The notes beneath the pieces are model-generated. The model made no database searches. It had not been told where the DNA came from and saw nothing but the letters and a program-made list of their open reading frames with translations. Shown one piece after another: positions 42,444 to 50,187 of a stretch of DNA of 64,000 nucleotides. The position numbers and the translations under genes were made by a program. Positions within the stretch are counted from its first letter, which is position 1. Each line of letters starts with the position of its first letter. This stretch comes from Oscillospiraceae bacterium (lineage in GTDB: Bacteria; Bacillota; Clostridia; Oscillospirales; Acutalibacteraceae), in the NCBI GenBank assembly GCA_031256825.1, contig JAIRPV010000042.1, positions 16,475-80,474 on the forward strand, read 5' to 3'.

Positions 42444-43454
42444 TTATACCTCGTCATCCCAGTTGTCATCCACCTCAAAGTCCTTGTGCATCACCGCGCG
42501 CACGGCTTCGATAATGCCATTGGAATCGATGCTGGCCATGCTCATCAGATCTTCGTGCAGGCCAATGGTGCTAAAGCTGTCTTGCCAGCCCAGGCGCTGG
42601 AACGCGCAGCCCTTGCCCGTGTCGGCAATCACTTCCGCCACAGCCGAACCCAGGCCGCCGATGACGTTGTGATCTTCCACGGTGATGATACGCCGCGTGT
42701 CGGCAATCGCCTTCTGCACCGCTTCCACATCCAGCGGCTTAATGGTATGCATGTTCAGCACGCGCACGCTTAAGCCATCGGAATTCTTCAGGAAATCCGC
42801 CGCCTGCATCGCCTGGAATACACAGGAGCCGCAGGCAATCACAGTGATATCGGTGCCCTGGCGCATTTCGCGCGCTTTGCCCAGCTGGAAGCCGTAGTCG
42901 GTGCTGTCATATACCACGCGGTCGAACCCGCGGTTGATCCGAATATAGAAGGGGCCGGGGGTTTCGTAAGCCGCGCGCACGGCATTGACGGTTTCCATGC
43001 CATCCGCCGGGCAGATCAACGTCATGTTGGGGAACGTGCGCTCTACGCCGAAGTCGACAATCGCGTGGTGGGTGCTGCCCGCCTGGCCAAAGCTCGTGCC
43101 GCCGTGGGTGGCGATGATCTTAACGTTGGCCTTCTGGTAACAGATGTCCGCGTGCACCTGGTCGGCGGCTCTGAGCGCCGCAAAAACGCTGAACGTGCTG
43201 ACGAACGGCACGCAGCCCGCTTTCGCAAAGCCCGCCGCCATGCTGAACATGCCCTGTTCGGCAATGCCAACATTAAAAAAGCGATCGGGGAACGCGTCGC
43301 CAAACACGCCGATTTTTGTGGACTTGCCCAGGTCGGCGGTCAGCGCCACAATTTCGGGATGTTCCGCGCCCAGTTCGCACATTACTTTGCCGTAATATTC
43401 GGCAGTGGATAACGCTGTCGATTCCACTGCGGTATAAGTCAGTCCGCTTGCCAT
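42444..43454 (-). CDS. Transketolase C-terminal section
   Basis: A 336-aa protein made of the pyrimidine-binding and C-terminal domains of transketolase (family transketolase_pyr and transketolase_C). Seen: PDRFFNVGIAEQGMFSMAAGFA with the cofactor-activating Glu, STFSVFAALRAADQVH, and ITVEDHNVIGGLGSAVAE. With the N-terminal section it uses thiamine diphosphate to move two-carbon ketol units. Its ATG is 1 nt after the stop of the N-terminal section. Confidence 0.93.
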   Translation of the reverse strand: MASGLTYTAVESTALSTAEYYGKVMCELGAEHPEIVALTADLGKSTKIGVFGDAFPDRFFNVGIAEQGMFSMAAGFAKAGCVPFVSTFSVFAALRAADQVHADICYQKANVKIIATHGGTSFGQAGSTHHAIVDFGVERTFPNMTLICPADGMETVNAVRAAYETPGPFYIRINRGFDRVVYDSTDYGFQLGKAREMRQGTDITVIACGSCVFQAMQAADFLKNSDGLSVRVLNMHTIKPLDVEAVQKAIADTRRIITVEDHNVIGGLGSAVAEVIADTGKGCAFQRLGWQDSFSTIGLHEDLMSMASIDSNGIIEAVRAVMHKDFEVDDNWDDEV

Positions 43455-43455
43455 C

Positions 43456-44325
43456 TCACTTGCCCTCCTTTTCCGCGCGCGCCATGCGCGCCTTGTAGGT
43501 TTCCGCCAGATCGGCCTTGCACTGCGCATACATATCTTCGCCCATCGCGCCGTAATGCCAGATATAGTTGCCCTCTATGCTCTTGATGCCCGCGCCTTTG
43601 GTGGTTTCCGCAATGATGACAACGGGCTTGCCTGTGTCGTTTGCCTTGGCAAAAGCAATCGCATCGTCCAGCTCATCGAGGTTTTGCCCATCCACTACCT
43701 TGACGATGAACCCGAACGCCGCCCATTTGTCGGCAAAGGGTTCCAGCTTCATCACTTGTTCCGTGGGGCCGTCGATCATGCACTTGTTGCGGTCAACGAA
43801 CGTGATCAGGTTTGTTACGCCAAAATTCGCGGCGCTCATCGCGCCCTCCCAAATTTCGCCTTCGTCGCATTCGCCGTCGCCCAAAATGCAATATGTCCAG
43901 TACTTCTTGCCCAATACCCGCGCCGCCAGTGCCGTGCCCACGGCAATCGGCATTCCATGCCCGAGGGAACCTGTGGAAGCATCCACGCCGCGGACTTTGT
44001 TCGAATCCAGGTGCATGCCCATCTTGGAGCCGGTCAGGTTGAACGTCTTGAGCTGTTCGGGGTCGTTGTACCCTTTGTCGCACAGCACGGGGGCCCAGGC
44101 GATGCCCGCGTGGCCCTTGCTAAGGATAAAGCGGTCGCGGTCTTCCCAGTTGGGATCGTCGCTGAGGTTGAGGTACTTGTAGTAGAGGATGGTCAACATG
44201 TCCAGGCAGCTCATGCCGCCGCCGATGTGCCCGGAACCCGCCCAGTGGGTGGTTTCGAGCGTGAGGCTGCGCAGCTCGTTGGCTTTTGTTTCGAGCGCAG
44301 CCCATTCCTGTTTGGTTAATGCCAT
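43456..44325 (-). CDS. Transketolase N-terminal section
   Basis: A 289-aa protein holding the thiamine-diphosphate-binding domain: HWAGSGHIGGGMSCLDML, RFILSKGHAGIAWAP, STGSLGHGMPIAVG, and the GDGECDEGEIWEGAMSAANF motif (GDG...E) that binds Mg and the diphosphate. It pairs with the next gene to make an active split transketolase, a common form in clostridia and archaea. The ATG at 44325 follows GGAAAGG. Confidence 0.94.
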   Translation of the reverse strand: MALTKQEWAALETKANELRSLTLETTHWAGSGHIGGGMSCLDMLTILYYKYLNLSDDPNWEDRDRFILSKGHAGIAWAPVLCDKGYNDPEQLKTFNLTGSKMGMHLDSNKVRGVDASTGSLGHGMPIAVGTALAARVLGKKYWTYCILGDGECDEGEIWEGAMSAANFGVTNLITFVDRNKCMIDGPTEQVMKLEPFADKWAAFGFIVKVVDGQNLDELDDAIAFAKANDTGKPVVIIAETTKGAGIKSIEGNYIWHYGAMGEDMYAQCKADLAETYKARMARAEKEGK

Positions 44326-44352
44326 GGTTTCACGCCTTTCCAAATTTAAATT

Positions 44353-45159
44353 TTAATCGGTTTTGCTTTGACTGAATAACCAGGGGAATAAATTGATCTC
44401 ACGCCAGGCTTTTTCCCAGCTTTGGTGCCCTTCCGTTGGATATTCGGTATACTTCACCTCTTTTGCGCCCGCCTCCTCCAACGCTTTGACCATATCGCGC
44501 GAATCCTGCGGGTTCACAATTTTGTCTTTCGAGCCGTGGAACACCCAGATGGGCATCTCGTGGAACAGCGGCGCTTGCTCCGGTGCGCCGCCGCCACAAA
44601 CAGGGATGGCCGCAGCAAAATAATCCGGGTAGGCCGCCAGCATGCTCCATGTGCCGAAGCCGCCCATAGAAAGCCCCGTGATATAAACACGCGCGGGGTC
44701 GATGGGATGCCGCGTTTTTGTGCGCTCCAGCAGGCCCATCAGCGCCGCAGGAACACCCGCATCCGACCACCATTGCTCCTCCGGGCATTGGGGCGCCAGC
44801 ACAACACAGGGGTATTCCGCACGATTTTCTTCGCTGAGCAGCGTCTGCATCACGCCGTTTTTTCCGGTTTGCGCGCGGTTGTCGCTGCCGCGCTCCCCCG
44901 AACCATGCAGGAACAGCACAAGCGGATATGGCTCTTCCGCGCCGCCGCTTTCCGGCACATAAATGCGGTAGGGCAAAACCAGCCCGTTGGGATCCGTATA
45001 CGTTTCCGCCTGCATCATGTCCGTGCGGTCGGCTCTGTCAAAGATGAGAATCAGCCAGCCAACGCCTTCGAACGCATAATAAATAAACCCGGCGGCAATG
45101 GCGCACAGCAGACAGATCAGCGGATGGATGAGTAATCGTTTTTTCCATTTTTTGCTCAC
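44353..45159 (-). CDS. Membrane-anchored alpha/beta hydrolase (esterase)
   Basis: A 268-aa protein with an N-terminal helix and the segment FEGVGWL, then an alpha/beta hydrolase of the PHB-depolymerase/LpqC-like type: PLVLFLHGSGERGSDN, nucleophile YITGLSMGGFGTW, acid region VFHGSKDKIVNP, and His in EGHQSWEKAW. The active domain probably faces outside. The GTG at 45159 (AAGAGG upstream) is preferred because the 44-aa protein at 46743 has the same MSK...KRLL start; a longer frame overlaps a gene remnant. Confidence 0.82.
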   Translation of the reverse strand: MSKKWKKRLLIHPLICLLCAIAAGFIYYAFEGVGWLILIFDRADRTDMMQAETYTDPNGLVLPYRIYVPESGGAEEPYPLVLFLHGSGERGSDNRAQTGKNGVMQTLLSEENRAEYPCVVLAPQCPEEQWWSDAGVPAALMGLLERTKTRHPIDPARVYITGLSMGGFGTWSMLAAYPDYFAAAIPVCGGGAPEQAPLFHEMPIWVFHGSKDKIVNPQDSRDMVKALEEAGAKEVKYTEYPTEGHQSWEKAWREINLFPWLFSQSKTD

Positions 45160-45172
45160 GGCCAACCTCTTT

Positions 45173-45312
45173 CTACTGGACATAGATCCCATAATCCAGA
45201 ATCACGCGGCCCTTTTCATCCGAGCCGGTGAAGCGGGGGCAGTTGTAGCGCTCAAAAAAGCAGACATAGCCCGTGTCGCCCACATCGCCGTTCTTTTCCC
45301 AGCCCGCCCTGT
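45173..45312 (-). pseudogene. Remnant of a gene 3' end
   Basis: Just past the serine-hydrolase stop, a frame without a start codon reads NRAGWEKNGDVGDTGYVCFF, then ERYNCPRFTGSDEKGRVILD and YGIYVQ, and stops at TAG 45173. It reads like normal protein (a folded C-terminus) but has no ribosome site and upstream stops. I take it to be the tail of a deleted gene; a frameshifted extension of the serine hydrolase is less likely. Confidence 0.4.
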
Positions 45313-45316
45313 TTTA

Positions 45317-46309
45317 TCATTTTCCCAGGCTCGTGCGCACCAGAACAATATCTTGCGCGGGGGCAATCCAGATGTATTGCCCCTGATACCCCAGCGCGCC
45401 ATAGGATGAGCCGAGCGCATCCAGATGGTTGCGCCAGAACAGGTAGCCATAGGCACGCGGCCGGTGGCTCTTGGGCGGGGTTTGCGCCACCCAACTGGCC
45501 GGGATAATTTGTTGATCCTCCCAGCGGCCGTTGTTTAAATAGAGGTATCCGAAGCGCGCCATGTCCCGCGCGGTCATCTGAATACCGCTGCCCCCGCGGG
45601 GCAGCCCGCCCGGCGTGGCCGACCACTGCACAGAGGTGACGCCCAGCGGGCCGAAGAGTTTTTCTTTGGCATAGCTCAGCACGTCGCGGCCTGTGGCGCG
45701 CTGCACAATCCCCAGCAAAATGGTGGGCGCTGCGCTGTCGTAGGCCCATTTCTTGCCCGGCGCGTTGCTTTGCGGCAGTTCAAACGCCGCAAGCGCGCTG
45801 TCTTTTACGCCTGCGCCCTCAACAAGCTCCCACTTTTCTTCCGTATCGCAAACAATGCCGCTGGTCATGGTCAAAAGGTGTTCGATGGTCATATCGCGCT
45901 TCCATTCCTGCCCGGGAGCAATCTTTGCCTCAGGGAAAAAATCGATCACCTTTTGATCGGCGCCTTTGATTTTCCCCTCGCCAACGGCAATGCCCACCAG
46001 CGCGGAAACCACGCTTTTGGTAACGGAATAGACCGGAAAGCGCGTTGCGGCGCTATTGTCTTTGCTGTAATGCTCATAAACCAATTGGCCTTGATAGAGC
46101 ACGAGCAAACTGTCGCTGTTGCCCTGATCGCCAATGCTCTTGGCCATCAGCCAAACATAGGCGTTCAATGCCGCAGGCGAAAGCCACCAAGCTTTCGCTT
46201 TTTTGAATTCTTTGGTGGGCCAAACACGATCGGCCGCTGCGGCAGCGGGCGCAGCAAAGCAGAGCACAAGGCTCAGCAGGAGCGCAAGAATCCGTTTCGT
46301 TGTTTTCAT
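45317..46309 (-). CDS. Secreted class C beta-lactamase-like serine hydrolase
   Basis: A 330-aa protein with a signal peptide (MKTTKRILALLLSLVLCFAA, cleavage near AAA-ADR) and a beta-lactamase/D-Ala-D-Ala-peptidase family domain. The S-x-x-K pair is in VYSVTKSVVSALVG, the second motif is near WAYDSAAPTIL, and the domain ends with YLFWRNHLDALG. Members include esterases (EstB) and peptidases; resistance is not implied. It precedes a gene remnant and the anchored esterase. Confidence 0.85.
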   Translation of the reverse strand: MKTTKRILALLLSLVLCFAAPAAAAADRVWPTKEFKKAKAWWLSPAALNAYVWLMAKSIGDQGNSDSLLVLYQGQLVYEHYSKDNSAATRFPVYSVTKSVVSALVGIAVGEGKIKGADQKVIDFFPEAKIAPGQEWKRDMTIEHLLTMTSGIVCDTEEKWELVEGAGVKDSALAAFELPQSNAPGKKWAYDSAAPTILLGIVQRATGRDVLSYAKEKLFGPLGVTSVQWSATPGGLPRGGSGIQMTARDMARFGYLYLNNGRWEDQQIIPASWVAQTPPKSHRPRAYGYLFWRNHLDALGSSYGALGYQGQYIWIAPAQDIVLVRTSLGK

Positions 46310-46345
46310 GGAACCTCCTCGAACCTTCTCGCCGTCGCCAGCGAT

Positions 46346-46729
46346 TTAAGCCGCCGCTTTCCATAGCCCATGCAGGTTGCAGTAGGCAAACACTTCCAGC
46401 GGCGCGCCCTGCTCCACGCAGAACTTTGCTTCCGGCGCGCCGGGCACGGCCAAAATGCGCCGCTGCCCGCCGTTTTCCATGTGCAGATAGATCCACTCGA
46501 TGTGGTGGTCTTCCTGCATGGGGTGCGGCACGCCGCCAATTTTTACGGTGACGATGTCGCCTTCGCGGCTGACCACCGGCACGTGTTTTTCTTGGGAAGC
46601 ATCTGCGGTGTTGGGTTCCAGTTTCTGCATTGGCGCGCCGCAGCAGATGATCTGCACGCCCGCGTCCTTCAGCACGCTGATGACCTGTCCGCAGTGCGGG
46701 CAACGGTAAAATTGGGGATAAAATTGCAT
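46346..46729 (-). CDS. dfx: Desulfoferrodoxin (superoxide reductase)
   Basis: A 127-aa desulfoferrodoxin. The N-terminal rubredoxin-like centre I ligands are in YRCPHCGQVI and IICCGAPM; centre II, the superoxide-reducing iron site, is in GGVPHPMQEDHHIEWIYL and AYCNLHGLW. The enzyme reduces superoxide to peroxide, a protection typical of strict anaerobes. The ATG at 46729 has GGAGG upstream. It lies among unrelated hydrolases in the minus-strand run. Confidence 0.93.
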   Translation of the reverse strand: MQFYPQFYRCPHCGQVISVLKDAGVQIICCGAPMQKLEPNTADASQEKHVPVVSREGDIVTVKIGGVPHPMQEDHHIEWIYLHMENGGQRRILAVPGAPEAKFCVEQGAPLEVFAYCNLHGLWKAAA

Positions 46730-46742
46730 GGGAAGGCCTCCT

Positions 46743-46877
46743 TTACAAAATTGAGTCGCTCTGCGCGAACAACCAGCCCACGCCTTCGAATTCGCAATCG
46801 ACAAAGACGCCCGCCGCAAACAGCAGCACCAAGCACAGGGGAACCATCACCAGAAGCCGCTTGCGCGTTTTGCTCAT
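46743..46877 (-). CDS. 44-residue membrane peptide with FEGVGWL motif
   Basis: An ATG with GGGGAGGGGG upstream opens a 44-aa frame: MSKTRKRLLVMVPLCLVLL, then FAAGVFVDCEFEGVGWLFAQ and SDSIL, stop TAA. It has a basic start, one helix and the segment FEGVGWL. The start and FEGVGWL match the N-terminus of the anchored esterase at 44353-45159, so the two share a module. It may be a stand-alone anchor or a truncated duplicate. Confidence 0.72.
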   Translation of the reverse strand: MSKTRKRLLVMVPLCLVLLFAAGVFVDCEFEGVGWLFAQSDSIL

Positions 46878-46900
46878 GGTCCCCCTCCCCTTCTGGCGGT

Positions 46901-47098
46901 TCAGTGAAACAGATGGTGCAACGTGATGAGCAGCGCATTATAGACTTGCGAAAGGTGACCGTAGAAACGTTCCAGCGTAGGCGCGGACAAGGAAACGATC
47001 AGGCCCTCAAAATCGCCGCCGAACGAACTGAAGACCGCATCCAGCCACTGGTACAAAATACCCACCGGGTTTGGGGCATGGGAGAAAAAATCAAACAC
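46901..47098 (-). CDS. 65-residue Phe/Leu-rich peptide
   Basis: A GTG with AGGAGGGG 8-9 nt upstream opens a 65-aa frame (MFDFFSHAPNPVGILYQWLD, then AVFSSFGGDFEGLIVSLSAP and TLERFYGHLSQVYNALLITLHHLFH). It has no signal peptide, and is rich in Phe, Leu and His, with amphipathic helices. No family is recognised. It lies between the aminotransferase and the 44-aa peptide with short gaps, so it is likely translated. Confidence 0.62.
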   Translation of the reverse strand: MFDFFSHAPNPVGILYQWLDAVFSSFGGDFEGLIVSLSAPTLERFYGHLSQVYNALLITLHHLFH

Positions 47099-47115
47099 CG
47101 CTCGTTCCCCTCCTC

Positions 47116-48372
47116 CTAGAAAATTTCCGGGTGCCGCTTGGCAACCACCTGAAATGCCTCGTCGGCAATCTCGAGGGTGTGGTTGATGTCTTCGTCGGAA
47201 ATGGCGTAGTTCAGGAAGTGGTTGTGGTGCCCGGCCAGGAAAATGCCGCGCGGCACCATTTCGGCAATCCATTCCTGGTGGAGGAACAGGCTGTCGTCGT
47301 TGGCAATGCGCAGATAAAACAGCGCGGGCTCGCCCGAAACCACCAGGTTGAACCCATTGTTGGCAGCCGCGGCCTTTAAGCCTTCGGTTACCTTCAGGCC
47401 CTTCTCGCGCAAAATCGCGGGCAACCCCAGTTTCCTCATCTTAGTGATATTGGCAATGCCCGCCGCGAAAGGAATGGCGCTCATCCAATAGGAGCCAGTA
47501 TAGCTCAGCGCGCTCACCGAATCTTTAATGAACGCTTTGCCGCAAAGGCAGCTGACGTTCCAGCCGTTGGCAATGGCTTTGCAGAATGTGATGAGGTCGG
47601 CCTCAAAGCCATAAAACGCGTCGGAGCCTTCTGTTGCCAAACGGAACCCGGCGCGCACGTCGTCGATGATGAGCACGATGCCGTTCTTTGTGCAAAGCTC
47701 GCGCACCTTTTGCCAATAGCCGGGCGCGGGCAGTTCGTTGTCAAGATAGTTGCCGTGCATATAGGGCGTTGCGATATAGGCGGCGATTTCGCCATCGTTT
47801 TCGGCAATAACCTGCTCCAATGCCGCAATGTCGTTCCAGGGGATATACAGGTTGTTGGCCACATCCTCCGGAACAACGCCGGGGTAATCCACTTTCTGTG
47901 TCCAGGGGGCCACGCCGTGATAAAACCCGCTGACGAAAACAATCTTCTTCCGGTGCGTATGGGCGCGGGCCGTCATGATCGCGGCCGTGGTCACGTCTCC
48001 GCCGTTTTTGGCGAAAAAGGCCCAGTCCGCGCTCTTCACGGTATCCACCATCAGTTCCGCCAGTTCCACCATTTTATAGGAAGGCGAAGTGGTGCAGTTG
48101 CCAATCTTTGCCTGTTCCAGCGCCGCCGCGTCCACATCCGGGTCGTTGTAACCCATCACATTCGGGCCGTAGGCGCACATGTAGTCGATGAACTTGTTGC
48201 CGTCCACATCCCAGAAGTAAGCGCCCTGGGCCTTCGCGCCCAGCAGCGGCCATTTGGAAACCGGGATAAAGTTGCCTTCGGCGGGGCCCAAATGGCCGTA
48301 AACGCCCGAAGGGATCACTTTGCACGCGCGGTCAAACCACTCGCGGCTTTTTGTAAAAGTATATGGCTGCAT
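47116..48372 (-). CDS. Class III aminotransferase (GSA-aminomutase-like)
   Basis: A 418-aa PLP enzyme related to glutamate-1-semialdehyde 2,1-aminomutase and other class III aminotransferases. Seen: DVDGNKFIDYMCAYGPNVMGYN, the NGGDVTTAAIMTAR phosphate-binding block, VLIIDDVRAGFRL with the PLP-contacting Asp, and the likely cofactor Lys in LITFCKAIANGWNVS. No other haem genes are near, so a different amino group transfer is more likely than haem synthesis. An AGGAGG site precedes the ATG. Confidence 0.88.
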   Translation of the reverse strand: MQPYTFTKSREWFDRACKVIPSGVYGHLGPAEGNFIPVSKWPLLGAKAQGAYFWDVDGNKFIDYMCAYGPNVMGYNDPDVDAAALEQAKIGNCTTSPSYKMVELAELMVDTVKSADWAFFAKNGGDVTTAAIMTARAHTHRKKIVFVSGFYHGVAPWTQKVDYPGVVPEDVANNLYIPWNDIAALEQVIAENDGEIAAYIATPYMHGNYLDNELPAPGYWQKVRELCTKNGIVLIIDDVRAGFRLATEGSDAFYGFEADLITFCKAIANGWNVSCLCGKAFIKDSVSALSYTGSYWMSAIPFAAGIANITKMRKLGLPAILREKGLKVTEGLKAAAANNGFNLVVSGEPALFYLRIANDDSLFLHQEWIAEMVPRGIFLAGHHNHFLNYAISDEDINHTLEIADEAFQVVAKRHPEIF

Positions 48373-48414
48373 AATTATCCTCCTAAGTTATTCTGGGTTT
48401 CCGCCGTTTTGTTG

Positions 48415-49176
48415 CTATGCCAGATACAGCGCGACGCGGTCCAGCATGCGGTTGAGGTTGTCGATCATATTGACCATGCCGTGCATTTCGATGGTTCCGT
48501 TGCCAATGCACGCAAGGGCGTTGACTTTTCCGTCGAACAGCGCGCGGGCCAGCTTCAGGTCTGCAAACTCCATGATTGCGCGGGGGTTCGCGGGCATCTT
48601 TTTCTCTGTGCTCAGCACGCAGTCTTTGATGTGGATGGTCGCGCCAACGCAGTCCTTAATGCTGAACTGCACGTCGCCGTCGGGGCAAAGGTGCGCGCTG
48701 AACTTGCCAATTTCGTCGTAGTCGCCGATCTGCGACAGGGCCACGCTGATGACATAGAACATCAGCTGCGTGCTGCGCTCAAAGAACACGGGGTCAGCCA
48801 AATCCTCTTCGCTGGCGCGCAGATATTTTTCAAGCAATTTGGTCAGCGCGTCAAAGTCCTTCAGCAGGAAATTGATATACTGGAACCCTTTGACGGGAAT
48901 CGGGGTCGCCTTGCCTTCGATGACAAGGTTGAACTTTTCGCAGGAACTCAGGGGGATTTTGATGCTGCAATTCTTCGCGACGCCGGGCTGCAATTGCACG
49001 CGGCCATTGCTGAAGGTCAGCGTGGCCTTCGGGCCGTCCTTGACGTCGAACGCCAAAGATATTGGTTTTTTGTTTGTCATGAGCGCGCGGGCCTCCGGGT
49101 CCAGCTCGCAAAGGTTTTCGAGCGTACCCAGAATGGCGTACATGTTAAGATACGCCATGGTTTTCTGATCCAACAA
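48415..49176 (-). CDS. Double SCP2-like protein, copy B
   Basis: A 253-aa protein with two SCP2-like halves: AFDVKDGPKATLTFSNGRVQ with IKIPLSSCEKFNLVIEGKAT in the first, and VQFSIKDCVGATIHIKDCVL with AIMEFADLKLARALFDGKVN in the second. It probably binds a lipid-like ligand. The start is TTG 49176, 7 nt after AAGGAGGT; the next ATG lies 6 codons further in. It shares its layout with 40349-41152 and is flanked by the aminotransferase and a lipase-like gene. Confidence 0.77.
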   Translation of the reverse strand: MLDQKTMAYLNMYAILGTLENLCELDPEARALMTNKKPISLAFDVKDGPKATLTFSNGRVQLQPGVAKNCSIKIPLSSCEKFNLVIEGKATPIPVKGFQYINFLLKDFDALTKLLEKYLRASEEDLADPVFFERSTQLMFYVISVALSQIGDYDEIGKFSAHLCPDGDVQFSIKDCVGATIHIKDCVLSTEKKMPANPRAIMEFADLKLARALFDGKVNALACIGNGTIEMHGMVNMIDNLNRMLDRVALYLA

Positions 49177-49215
49177 TTGACTTACCTCCTTAAAATTTGA
49201 TCCCAATCTATTCTA

Positions 49216-50187
49216 TCAGTTATTGAGCAGCTTGTCAATGAAAACTTGTACCTTTTCGTAGCCCTGCCGAATGGGCTGCGCCGTCTTTTCGGGGATAGCG
49301 CCCGTCAGCGATTGGAAAAAGCCGATCAGCCACCGCGTCGACAGTCCCAGCGCGCTTTGCAGCCGATACTCCTGATAAGGGGCCGGTTCCGGGATGGCGC
49401 TGCCCGCCTGGTCGAACGCCATGGAATGCAGCAGGTGCCCGCCCACAAAATTTTCGTCGTCGGTATGGTTGTTCTTTACAAAGCGCACGGCCCAGGGCGC
49501 CTCGCCCAGCCGCCAGACCATGTCGCCGTCGATGACCAAAGCCTCCACTTTGTCGCTAAGAAACGCCTGTTTTTGCGCTTCGGTCAGCAGCTGCGCGTTG
49601 AGCGGAAACGCGTTGGTAAGAAAGAGGCTCCGCACTTGTTCGTTGTATTCCGCAAACACCTGCGCCGCCAAAGCGCCGCCCAGCGAATGCCCAAACAGAT
49701 AGTTCAGCCCGTCTTTGTTCCGGCATTCCTCAAACATCGCCAGCGCTTCCCGCCTTTGGGCCGTATCCACAGCGAACATCTGCCCGCCGCAGTCAATGAT
49801 ATCCCGCGTTGCCCGCGCGATAAACTTCGGATCCTCCATCCCCCGAAACGAAAACCCGCGCGCACCCGTGGCCGGATCCTCGTATACATAGCCAAAAAAA
49901 CCGGAATCGTCGCTGTCGTTGACGCACTTCACCAGCCGCAGATTGCCCAGTCCGCTATGCCGCAGCGTCCATTCGCCTGTCGCGTCATAATATGTCACAT
50001 TCGTCTGGAACGTTTGCCCGGGCACTTCGTGATCCGCTATGACTTGCAGCGCCACTTTTTGCTGATCGCTCAGCCGTTCGAACAGCGGCGGTTCCGGCGC
50101 CGCCGCAAAGCCAACGGCCGCTACGGCCAGGGCTAGGGCCAAAAATACGGCCAGCGCGGGCAATGCATTGCGTTTGATTTGCTTCAT
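49216..50187 (-). CDS. Secreted lipase-like (Mbeg1/DUF2974) protein, copy 1
   Basis: A 323-aa protein with a signal peptide (ALPALAVFLALALAVAAVGFAA) and a lipase-like alpha/beta hydrolase domain: nucleophile turn YLFGHSLGGALAAQVF, then VEALVIDGDMVWRLGEAP and GGHLLHSM. Resembles Mbeg1/DUF2974 proteins, which are linked to lipase class 3. Probably acts on lipid or ester outside the cell or at the wall. It overlaps the HSL-type gene by 4 nt and is a paralogue of 51310-52353. Confidence 0.83.
   Translation of the reverse strand: MKQIKRNALPALAVFLALALAVAAVGFAAAPEPPLFERLSDQQKVALQVIADHEVPGQTFQTNVTYYDATGEWTLRHSGLGNLRLVKCVNDSDDSGFFGYVYEDPATGARGFSFRGMEDPKFIARATRDIIDCGGQMFAVDTAQRREALAMFEECRNKDGLNYLFGHSLGGALAAQVFAEYNEQVRSLFLTNAFPLNAQLLTEAQKQAFLSDKVEALVIDGDMVWRLGEAPWAVRFVKNNHTDDENFVGGHLLHSMAFDQAGSAIPEPAPYQEYRLQSALGLSTRWLIGFFQSLTGAIPEKTAQPIRQGYEKVQVFIDKLLNN

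Noticed and set aside
45317..46309. Antibiotic-resistance beta-lactamase
   Set aside because: The fold is the broad serine-hydrolase family; location among esterases and lack of typical AmpC motifs do not support resistance.
47116..48372. hemL (haem synthesis)
   Set aside because: Only family-level similarity; no other haem gene is present and the neighbours are hydrolases and lipid-binding proteins.
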